The notes under the pieces are model-generated. The model worked only from the letters and a program-made list of their open reading frames with translations. It ran no database searches and had not been told where the DNA came from. Below, one piece after another: positions 21,298 to 33,853 of a stretch of DNA of 64,000 nucleotides; position 1 is the stretch's first letter; each line of letters opens with the position of its first letter. Location of the stretch: contig NC_057863.1 of the NCBI RefSeq assembly GCF_019393635.1, positions 644,401,306-644,465,305 of the forward strand. Direction: 5' to 3'. A program made the translations under genes and the position numbers. This DNA comes from Dromiciops gliroides (lineage: Eukaryota; Chordata; Mammalia; Microbiotheria; Microbiotheriidae).

Positions 21298-23077
21298 TCA
21301 TCCTCGGGGCAGGAATGAGATGGTGTAGCTTCTGGGGATGGTGAAAAAGCTCGCCACTATGGGGGAGATATCGATGGCTTCTTTTGGCAGAGGAGACTGG
21401 ATGTGAAAGTTCTGCAGCACGGTGGTGAGGAAGAGGAAGAGTTCCATTCTGGCCAAGCCTTCACCTAAGCAGGAGCGTTTGCCTGGGGAACAAGAGTCAG
21501 AGATGGGCAGGGTGAGGAGGGCTTTTAGGACAGACAATGTCAGAGCAGGGAAGAAGCGAAATGGTCATAGGAAATGATAGTTTGCTGGGCTTGGTTTCAA
21601 GAAGACCCGAGTTCAAATGTTGCTTAGATATTTAGTATCTTTGTCTTCCTGGGCAAGTCATTTAACTTCTCCAAGGTTCTGTTTTCTGTCCCAGGCCTCA
21701 ATTTCACAGATGAGGAAATGGAGTCTTAGGGATGAAGTGATTATGAAGTGATTTTCCCCAGGTCACCCTGGTAGGAAGCTTTAGAGATGAGACTTGCCCA
21801 AGGGCTTATGACTCCAGGCACAGGGCTCTTTCTAGTGTTTCTACTTCTTCCTCAAAGAAGTAGGGACACTAGTGACATGGGGGATATACTTTCTGGAACC
21901 CTTAGCCCCACAATGACAGCCTCTCTAGAACCATCTCACCCAGCCCCCCACTTCCACTTAAGAAACTTGGTCAAGTGAAATTGACCCGAGTGGTAGCAGG
22001 ATGAATTGAGAGCCAGCTGGAAGAAAGGAAGGGCTCATCAGGCTCAGGCCACACTGGATGAGACTTGGGAGGAGTTGGGGGCAATAGAGGAGAAGAGAAA
22101 AGGCTTTTCTGCTCACCAATGGAGAAGGGGATGAAGGCATCACACTTTTTGAACTGGCCTTTTTCATCCAGGAAGTGCTGGGGGTTGAAAGTTTCAGGGA
22201 AGGCAAATAAGTTGGGGTCCCTCATTACTGAACCCAGCATAGGATAAACTTCTGTGCCCTAGAGTTGGGGGTGAGAGAAGACAATAAAGGAAATGAAAGT
22301 TGAAGTGGAGAGAGGAGGGCAGGAGGAGAGGAGACAAAGTCAGAGAGAAAAGGAAAAAAAAACAGGGAGAAGAGAGAGGGGGAAGGAAGGAGGGAGAGAG
22401 AGGGAGAGGGAAGAAAAAGGGAGAAGGGGAGGGAGAGGGAAACAGAGAAAGGAAGTGAGAAAAAGACAGAGAATTATGGAAGTAGAGAGAGGGGGAAGGA
22501 AGAGATTGAGGGGAGAAGAGAGGGAGAAAGAAGGGTTTGGAGGGAAGGAAGATGAGGGTGGTTTTAGGGTAGGATAAGGGGTATTTATGGAAAAGAAAAT
22601 GAGTGAATACCGAAGGGTAATGATGATAGATGCAGATTTAGGGAATGAAAACAATGGAGAGGTTTCTCAGGTAGGGCAGTGGAGATTTGGAACTGGGCTG
22701 CCTAGAATGAAAGACCCCTACCTTGGGAAGAAGGTAGCCCCGGAATCTGGTGTCCTTGGTGACTCTCCGGACCAGAGATATGGGGTTTATGTTGCCAAAC
22801 CTCTGGATCTCATGGATGACAGCATCTGTGTATGGCATCTTGGCTTTGTCCTCAAACTTGGGTAACCGATTGTGCCCAATCACCTGATCAATTTCCTCAT
22901 GGATTTTGGCTGCAGTTTTTAGAGGGGGAGGGGCTTAACATAGGGGATTCAGAGAGACCCTAGGGAAGTCCCAAGGGAAGAGATGGAGAATGGAGTTTGG
23001 AGATGGATATTTGTGGATATTTTGTGATAGAGTCCGTGCTGCAGGGCCAAGGAGTGAAGGGGATATTCTATGTTTCT

Positions 23078-23141
<64 letters not shown>

Positions 23142-26100
23142 GCACATGGAAGGTGAAATGAGGACAAAGTTTTTCCAGGCAGCTCTCAGGGTAGCCAAGG
23201 ACTTCTAAGGGGGCTAGGGGAGGGGGCTCACCTTCTACCTCTGGATGCTTCATTAGCAGAAGGAAGCCATAGCAGAGGGTTGTGCCAACAGTCTCAGTGC
23301 CAGCAAAAAACAGGTTGAGCATGGTCATGATTAGGTTCTTCATGAAGAATTCTGTGTTGGGATTTTCCTTTTCCTGGGGTGGGAGAGTGGAGACCTCAGG
23401 GTTCTGTAACCCCAGACAACACACACTTCCTTTACCTCTAGAAGTCAGCTTCAAGGCCTCCTCTTCCCTCATGCCAGCTCCCTTTCCTTGAGCCCCAGTA
23501 ATGTTGCAGGAGTGGAGGGGGAAATCCATCAATGACACTTGAACTGTAATTCAAAGATTCAAAGGGACCCAAAACATATCTATTCTCCTCAGAATGAACA
23601 TAGGTGAACACAGATTTAGTGCTGAAAAGGACCTTAAGAGTTTGTCAAACCCAACCAGTGTCAGGAGGAATTTAATGCACAAAGAGGTTGGGACCTGCTC
23701 ATGGTAACATAGCTAGCAAGTGTCTGAGGTGGGCTTTGAATCCAGCTATATCTGACCACTGAGTCTATAGCCAGATCCACTACACTCTACTGTCTTTCAG
23801 ACTCCTGGGACACCAGAGCCTCAGCAGCCAGAGACACCCCCACCCTGAGCTACCTGACAAGTGGTGGTCCAGCCTCTGTTTAAAGATGTCCAAAGAGGGT
23901 GAACCCCACAGTTCTCTGGCTAGCCCATTGCACCTTTGGACAGTTCTCACATTTAGGAAGTCTTTTCTCCCTGACATCCAACCTAAATGCCTCCCGTTAC
24001 CATTTCTTTTATTGCTGATGCTTCTGCCCTCTAGGACCAAGTAGAACAAGTCTATTATCCTCCTTCCTACATTTTATAGATGAAGGAACACACACCCAGG
24101 GAGAGAAATGGACTTTCCAAGGTCTTATTTAGAGATTTAGACAAAGTTGTTAGGATTAGCCTATTGGGTTCATGATCACCTCCTTCCTCTAAATCTAGAC
24201 TGTGAATGTCTGTGAGGTGAGGAGGATACAGGGAGCATGGGAAATGGGGAATCCCTATTCATATCTCTTTATGTTGGCCTTCCCTCCAGTTGGCAATGAC
24301 CAGAGGTGCTCAGTACATCTGAATACCTGCTCTGGCTTACTGCCTGACTCTGAGTTTTTTGTGAACCTACATCCTGACCTGTGTCAAGGGTACCTTTTAG
24401 CCCCACCCATGGAAGTCTCAGACTTGCCATCTAATATCTGCTAGTGCTGCCTGCTTATGTGTGAGACCTGCTGCCTGATGTCTATGGATACCCACTTCCC
24501 AATGTCTGGGGATTCCCCCAGAGATCTGTAACACCTTAGGACTGAGGTCTCACCCATCCTTTCCATTTTCACCTGACTACTGGGCCAGTACCTCCTGCAT
24601 CTTGATCAGGAAGGAGTCAATGAAGTTCCGGGGGGAGTTAGGGTCCAGGGTGGCCTGGTTCTCCTGGACCTTCTCAGTGATGAAGGCCTCCAGTCCTTTC
24701 AGCTCCTTAAATGCTTGCTGCTGAGGCCCTGGCAGGTACTTCATCACTCCAGAGAACATCTCATATAACTGGGAGAGAGTACAAGAAAAGTCATGAGTCT
24801 CAGTCCCCTGGATTGTGTGCCTGAGGCATGTGAGGGGGATAATAGACACTCATCATGGAAAATGGGAGTTTAGGATAATGAATGGGGGTCATAGTGGAGA
24901 ATGGGTGGTCAGGAGAGGGCTTAGAGTCAGATTGGGAATGGGTTAGTCAGGATGAGGTATAGGCATTTGGCTGGGAGTTGGTCATCAAGAGAGGAAATAT
25001 GGTCAGAAGAGGGATGAAGACATGGTAGAAGATAGAGATAAGAATGGGGAAAAGAGGTCAGACTAGAAAAAGGGGCCATATTAGGCATGAGGTCAGACTG
25101 GGAATAGTGGGGTCAGATTGAGAAATAGGGTACAGGAGGTAGAGGACAGCAATGAAAGGGGAGGATTAAGGGACAAAGGTGAGTAGAGATCCGGGGGGGG
25201 GGTAAGAGAGAAGGTCTTGGAGGTCACCTGTCCCAGGGATGTGGCTGTGAACTGTAAGCTCCCCTTTATCATTTGCAACATGGACAGGAACTGCTTGTCC
25301 TCATATTCAAAGCGATCACCAAAGATGATGGAGCAGATGACATTGGAGACTGTGCAGCGCAGCATGAAGGTGGGATCAATGGGGGTCCCTGTAGCCCAGC
25401 CAGGTCAACAGAAACAGAGAAATGTAAGTGCAGACGTAGAATGATGAAGAAAGCAGAAAAAGCAGAGAGATCAAGGTGATAGAAAAGGAAGAAGAGGAAG
25501 AAAAAGAACAGAGACCTCAAGAGTTGCATGGAGACAGTTTTGGATTGAGATAGTATGAAAGAGCAGGTGACAGGGTAGTAGGAAGAGAGAGAATAAAGAT
25601 GCATAGAAAGTAGATTGAGGCAGAGACAGGGAGAGAAAGATATCGTGACTTAGTCTGTGACTCTCACACCATTCTCCAAAGGACAACCAATATCCCCACC
25701 CCAAAATCCTAAAAAAGAATGGAGACTGGATGTTGGAGCCCCCTCCCTCCCAGGCTCTGTAGGCTGGACTCAGAAATGGAATGAACTCATTTATAGTCAA
25801 GGGATTCACTTGCCTAGGAAGGGGGAAAGGAGAGGACTTTAAGAAGCTCTCATTTACATTGGGGTTGAGTAAGAGCTTGGGGTCACCCAGTAAAAGAGAG
25901 GCAGCTTGAATTCTTGGACCTAGATCATCCTGGAATGGGTCTGTGCCAACTTGGAAAGAGGTCTCCAGTGGATTGCTTTGGGGATTTCTGCTGTTTAACA
26001 TTGTTATTATGTCTTGGATAAAGGTTCAGGCAGCCTGTCTATCCATTTGAAGTCAACAATGGTTGGTTGTTGTCCTGTGTTACAGAAGAGAACAACAATG

Positions 26101-29100
26101 AGAACATGTTTGCGTCAAGGTACAGTGTGTCCAGCTGTGGCTGATCAGATCAATATGAACTCAGAAAGCTCTACCACAGCTTGGCCACAATTAGATCTTG
26201 TGAACATTTGATGTCTCTAAATTTGCACATCGCACCTTTGTTTTGAGCTACTGCAATATAATTTTTCTCATAAAGCATGGCACTTTCTTTGATATGGGTA
26301 CACCATCCTGGGTGGTCCTTTGACAGTGTCTCCCATATCTTACAATTAATTTTCAAGTTCTTCAGACAGACCTTGAGAATGTCATTGTGTTATTTCATCT
26401 GACCACCATGTGAGTGGCTGCCTTGCAAGAGTTCCCAGTAAAATAGTTTTTTAGGCAAATGTATATTTGGCAATCAGATAATGTGGCTAGCCAATCAGAG
26501 TTGCATTCTCCCTAGTTGAGTTTGAATGCATGGCAGTTTAGCTCAAGAAAGGACCTTGCTAACTGGTACCTTATCCCACCACATTGATCTGCAGAATCTT
26601 TCTAAAACAGTTCAAATGGAGCTCTGGCAGTGCATGCATATACCTCTATATATATCCCTGGAAATTATACTGCCAAGGTGAGTGAACTTATCCACAGTAT
26701 TCAGAATTTCTCCATTTGCTTTAGCTGATGGTTCCATGTGTGGATGGTGTGGTGTGAATCTGACAACAAAATTACATGGTCTAGCTAATTCTTATGATAG
26801 CCAGGATCCAAAATATTCCCAGGCTTGAATGATGGGGCTGAATTAAAGTTCCAGAAATCCACTTCACCTGCTCTAGATGGGGGAGGTGTGACCAAATAGT
26901 AGCTCCTCTGAAAAAGTTCTGAGGGGGGCAGAGCCAAGATGGCGGAGAGGAAGCAGCAAGCTGCCTGAGCTCCCCTTCTGTTCCCTCAAAAAGAACATTA
27001 AATCAAGCCTCTGGACGGATTCTGAAACTACAGAACCTGCAAAGGGACAGAGAGACACAGTCCTCCAACCAGAGATAATTTAGAAGACTTCAGGAAAAGG
27101 TTGGTCTGACTCGGGCAAAAGGGAGGCCCAGGGCAGGGCAGCAACCCAGCGCCGAGGGGGTCAGGGCAAGTCAGCAGGAGCTGCGGGCCACAGCCGAACA
27201 ACTGAGGCCCCTGGAACCTGGTTCAAAAATCTGGTGGCCAAGAGGGACAGTGGAAAAACCTATCTGCACCGGCCGGGAAGGCCACGAACGGGTCAGGCAG
27301 GAATGGACACAGGGAGCGGGCGCCTGGCTGGCCCAGCGCACCCAGACAGGAAGTGCAGGGCGGGGGATCTCCACACACCATAAAGGCCTCAGAGTAAAAA
27401 GCCGGTCACACAGCACCTATACCCCTGCACAAGAAGCCCAAAACAGGGACCCTGGTGCCCCTAGAGCAGACCTCAACTTAAAAAGTAAATAAATAAGCTG
27501 CAATAATGAGTAAGAAGCAAAAAAGAACCCTCTCCATTGAGAGCTTCTGTATCAATAGGGAAGAAGCCAATGCAAAGTCAGATGACGACAATACCCTCAA
27601 ATTTCCTACATGTGAAGCCTCACGAGGGAAGGTGAATTGGTCTCAAGAACAAAAAGCCTTCCTGGAAGAGCTCAAAAAGGATATTAAAAATCAATTGAGA
27701 GAAGTAGAAGAAAAAATGGGGAGAGAAATGAAAGCAAAACAAGAAAACTATGAAAAAAAGAATCAGCAGCTTGGAAAAGGAAGCACAAAGATTGACTGCA
27801 GAAAACAATTCCTTAAAAAATTCATCTGGCCAAATGGAAAAAAAAAGTGCATAATTTCACTGAAGAAAACACTGCCCTAAAAAATTCACTTGGCCAAATG
27901 GAAAAAAAGGTGCATAATCTTACTGAAGAAAACATTGCCTTAAAAATTAAAATTGGACACTTGGAAGATAAGGAATCCATGAGACACCAGGAATCAGTCA
28001 AGCAGAATCAAAAGAATGAAAAAATAGAAGAAAATGTGAAATACCTCATTGGAAAGACAACTGATCTGGAAAACAGATCGAGGAGAGACAATTTGAGAAT
28101 CATTGGACTGCCTGAAAGCCATGACCAGAAAAAGAATCTAGACACCATATTCCAGGAAATTATTAAGGAGAACTGCCCTGATATCATAGAATCAGAGGAT
28201 AAAATCATCATTGAAAGAATCCACCGATCACCTCCTGAAAGAGACCCCAAAAGGAAAACTCCAAGGAATATTGCAGCCAAATTCCAGAATTATCAGGTGA
28301 CAGAGAAAATACTCCAAGCAGCCAGAAAGAAGCAATTTAAATATCATGGAGCCACAGTCAGGATTGCTCAGGACCTGGCAGCTTCAACATTAAAGGACCG
28401 CAAGGCTTGGAATATGATATTCTGGAAGGCAAAGGAGCTTGGATTGCAGCCAAGAATCTATTACCCAGCAAAAATGTGCATTTTCTTTCAGGGGAAAAGA
28501 TGGACATTTAATGACATTGGGGACTTTCAATCTTTCCTGGTGAAAAGATCAGAACTGAATAGAAAATTTGATCTCAACATACAAGACTCAAGAGAAGTTT
28601 AAAAAGGTAAACACAGGGGGGGGAAAAAAAGGTTACCCTATTAGGTTAAACTGTTTATATCCCTACACGGGAAGATAATACTCATAACTCTTAAAATTGT
28701 AAATGTATTTGGGCAGAGAGAAGGACTTTACACAGAGGGTATAAATATAAATTGTCTTTGATGTGATGATACAAAAAAAATTAAGGGGTTAAAAAGGGAG
28801 TCTGTGGGGAGAAGAGGAAAGGGGAGGTGGAAGGGGATGAATTATATCATATGAAGAGGTAAAAAAAAACCTATTACAATAGAGGGAAAGAAAGGAGGGG
28901 TGAACATTGTTTCAACCGTATTCTCATTAGATTTGATTCAAAGAGGGAATAACATATACGTTCATTGGGATAAAGAAATTTAACTCATTCTTTAGGGAAG
29001 CAAAAGGGGAAGGGAAAGGGGGAGACTGATAGAAGGGAGGACAAAACAAGGGAGAAAAGGGTAAAGAAAAGAGAGGGGGGTGATAAAAAGGGAGGGCAGA

Positions 29101-32100
29101 TTGGGGGAGGCAGGGGTAAGAAGTAAAACGTCGGTGAGGAGGAATAGGGTAAAAGAAGGGGGGGAAAGTACAAAGGGGGTAAATAGAATGGAGGGGAATA
29201 GACAGTCAGTAATAACTGTGAATGTGAATGGGATGAACTCTGCTATAAAACAGAAGCGAATTGCAGAGTGGATTAAAAACCAGAATCCTACAATATGCTG
29301 TTTACAAGAAACACATTTGAAGCAGAGAGATACACACAGAGTAAAGGTAAAAGGCTGGAGCAGAATATATTATGCTTTAGCTAAAGTAAAAAAAGCAGGG
29401 GTAGCAATCCTTATCTCAGACAAAGTCCAGGCAAAAATAGATCTCATTAAAAGAGATAAGGAAGGAAATTACATCTTGCTTAAAGGTACTATAGATAATG
29501 AAGTAATATCAATATTCAATATGTATGCACCAAATGGTATAGCATCCAAATTCTTAGAGAAGTTAAATGAGTTACAAGAGGAATTAGTGTGGTAAAAAGT
29601 TTTAACAGTCGGTTAGATAATGGAGAGATGCCAGTTTTTTTTAGGACCACCCTTTTGGGGAGGAGACCAACAGCATGAGCTACGCACACCAGTCCGCCTG
29701 CGACGCACGCCAGATTGTTTGCTGAGCACTTGACTTCCGGGGTGCGAGCTTAAAAGGCAAGGAGAGAACGGAAGCGGGGCCTTTTTTTCCTGCTCCGCTG
29801 GTCTCCTGGCTGCACTGCACAGACAGACGCAGACTGGAGTTTGACTCGGCCTGGCTCTCGGTTAACAGCACGCGCTTGACTCGGTCTCTCGCCTCAAAGG
29901 TGGCCTTCCGCTTTTCGTGAGTTTTATACGGAATATAGACTAAGCCTAGACTTAAGACAATTTGTATTGTATTTCTACTTTCCTATCCTTCTAATCAACA
30001 TCACCTTGTGACTACCATACAATAAAAGCTCTATCTAGAAAACCAGAAGCTTCTTCTATTTACTAGTCTGGGAGATAAATTAAGGGAAAGGTTAAGTAGG
30101 GTAGATTTATGATCTAATATCCAATTTTAATCTCACAACAGTAATACTATACTAGTGGGGGATCTGAATCCCCCCCTATCAGAATTGGATAAATCTAGCC
30201 GAAAAATAAATAAGAAAGAAGTGAAAGAGGTGAATAGATTACTAGAAAAGTTAGACATGATAGATGTCTGGAGAAAATTGCATGGGGATAGAAAGGAATA
30301 TACCTTTTTTCTCAGCAGTACATGGCACATTTTCAAAAATTGACCATGTATTAGGGCACAAAAACATCATAGTTAAATGTAGAAAGGGAGAAATAGTAAA
30401 TGCATCATTTTCAGATCATGATGCAATAAAAATTACATGTAAGAAAGAGCCAGGGAAAAGTAGAATGAAAATCAATTGGAAACTAAATAATTTCATTCTA
30501 AAGAATGAATGGGCCAAACAACAAATCATAGAAACAATCAATAACTATATCCAAGAGAATGACAATAATGAGACAACATACCAAAATCTATGGGATGCAG
30601 CCAAAGCAGTGCTTAGGGGAAAATTCATAGCTCTAAATGCTTACATGAATAAAAAAGAGAAACAGGAGATTAATGAATTGGGCATGCAACTTAAAAAGCT
30701 AGAAAAAGAACAAATTAGAAATCCCCAATTAGATACTAAATTAGAGATCCTGAAAATGAAAGGAGAAATTAGTAAGACTGAAAGCAAAAAAACTATAGAA
30801 TTAATCAATAAAACTAAGAGCTGGTTTTATGAAAAAAAAAACAATAAAATAGATAAAATATTGGTTAATCTGATTAAAAAAAGAAAGAAGAAAACCAAAT
30901 TACCAGTATCAAAAATGAAAAAGGGGATGTCACCACCAATGAAGTGGAAATTAAATCAATAATTAGGAATTATTTTATCCAACTGTATGCCAATAAATTT
31001 GACAATCTAAATGAAACGGATGAATATTTACAAAATTACAAACTGCCCAGGTTAACTGAAGAGGAAATAAAATCCTTAAATAAACCCATATTAGAAAAAG
31101 AAATTGAACAAGCCATTAATGAACTCCCTAAGAAAAAATCCCCAGGGCCAGATGGGTTTACCGGTGAATTTTATCAAACATTTAAAGAACAATTAATTCC
31201 AATATTATACAAATTATTTGGAAAAATAGATGAAGAAGGAGTTCTAATTTGTTTTATGACACAAATATGGTGGTGATACCAAAACCAGGCAAAGCAAAAA
31301 CAGAGAAAGAAAATTATAGACCAATTTCCCTAATAAATATTGATGCTCAAATCTTAAATAAGATATTAGCAAGGAGATTACAGCAAGTGATCACCAGGAT
31401 AATACACTATGACCAGGTGGGATTTATACCAGGAATGCAGGGCTGGTTCAACATTAGGAAAACTATTAAGATAATCAACCACATCAATAAGAAAACCAAC
31501 CAAAATCATATAATTATCTCAATAGATGCAGAGAAAGCTTTTGACAAAATACAACACCCATTCCTAATAAAAACACTAGAGAGCTTAGGAATAGGTGGAG
31601 CTTTCCTTAAAATAATAAGCAGTATCTACCTAAAGCCATCAGCAAGTATTATATGCAATGGAGATAAATTAGAGGCCTTCCCAATAAGATCAGGGGTGAA
31701 ACAGGGATGTCCATTATCACCCCTATTATTTAATATTGTCCTAGAAATGTTAGCTTTAGCAATCAGAGAAGAGAAAGGAATTAAAGGAATTAGAATAGGC
31801 AAGGAGGAAACAAAACTATCACTCTTTGCAGATGATATGATGGTATACTTAAGGAATCCTAGAGAATCAACTCAAAAATTACTTGAAACAATTAACAACT
31901 TTAGCAAAGTAGCAGGATATAAAAGAAATCCACATAAATCATCAGCATTTCTATACATGACCAACAAAGTCCAGCAGCAAGAGATAGAAAGAGAAATTCC
32001 ATTTAAAGTAACAGTAGATAATATAAAATACTTGGGAGTCTACTTGCCAAGACAAACCCAGGAACTCTATGAACACAACTACCAAACACTCTTCACACAA

Positions 32101-33796
32101 ATCAAATCAGATCTAAATAACTGGAAAGATAACAATTGCTCATGGATAGGCAGAGCTAATATAGTAAAAATGACAATTCTACCTAAATTAATTTACTTAT
32201 TCTGTGCCATACCAATCAGACTACCTAAAAATTATTTTATAGAGCTAGAAAAAATAATAACAAAATTCATCTGGAAAAACAAAAAATCAAGAATATCTAG
32301 GGAAATAATGAAAAAAATGCACAGGAAGGTGGGTTAGCGGTACCAAACCTGGAGCTCTACTATAAAGCGGCAGTCATCAAAACTATCTGGTACTGGCTAA
32401 AAAATAGAGTGGTAGATCAATGGAATAGGCTAGGCTCAGGAAATGTAGTAGTAAATGACACTAGTAATGTAGTGTTTGATAAACCCAAAGACTCCAGCTT
32501 CTGGGATAGGATCTCAGTATTTGACAAAAACTGCTGGGAAAACTGGAAGATAGTATGGCAGAAATTAGGCATAGACCAATATCTTACACCTTATACTAAA
32601 ATAAGGTCAAAATGGATACATGATTTAGACATAAGAGGTGATACCATAGGTAAATTAGGAGAAAAAGGAATAGTCTACCTATCAGATCTTTGGAAAGGAA
32701 AACAGTTTTTGACCAAACAAGAGATAGAGTATATTATAAAATGCAAAATGGATGATTTTGATTACATTAAATTAAAAAATTTTTGTACAAACAGAAGCAA
32801 TGCATCCAAAATTAGAAGGGAGGCAGAAAATTGGGAAACAATTTTTGAGGCCAGTACTTCTGATAAAAGCCTCATCTCTAAAATATATAGGGAACTAAAT
32901 CAAATTTATAGGAACCCAAGTCATTCCCCAGTTGAGAAATGGTCAAAGGATATGAACAGGCAGTTTTCTGATGAAGAAACCAAAGCTATCTATTCCCATA
33001 TGAAAAAATGCTCTAAATCTCTAATGATTAGAAAGATGCAAATTAAAACAACTCTGAGGTACCACCCGACACCTATCATATTGGCTAAAATGACAAAAAA
33101 GGAAAATAATAAATGTTGGAGAAGCTGTGGGAAAATTGGAACACTAAAGCATTGTTGGTGGAGCTGTGAACTGATCCAACCATTCTGGAGAGCAATTTGG
33201 AATTATGCCCAAAGGATGATAAAGCTGTGCATACCCTTTGACCCAGCAATACCACTTTTGGTTCTTTTTCCCAAAGAAATCATGGAAAGGGGAAAGGGAC
33301 CCACATGTACAAAAATATTTATAGCTGCTCTTTATGTGGTGGCAAGGAATTGGAAGTTGAGGGGGTGCCCATCAATTGGGGAATGGCTGGACAAGTTGTG
33401 GTGTATGAATACAATAGAATACTATTGTGCTGTAAGAAATGATGAGCAGAGAAACCTGGAGGGTCTTGTGTGAGCTGATGATGAGTGAGATGAGCAGAAC
33501 CAGAACATTGTACACAGTATTATCAACATTGAGTGTTGATCTACTGTGATGGACTATATTCTTCTCACCAATGCAATGGCACAGAAGAGTACCAGGGAAC
33601 TCGTGATAGAAGAGGATCTCCAAATCCAAAAAAAAACAAAACAAAAAAAAACTGTGGAGTATAGATGCTGATTGAACCATACTATTTCTTTTGTTTTTGA
33701 TGCTGTTGTTTTTCTATTTTGAGGTTTTTCATCATTGCTCTGATTTTTTCTCTTATAACATGACTAATGCAGAAATAGGATTAATGTTATTATGTG

Positions 33797-33853
<57 letters not shown>

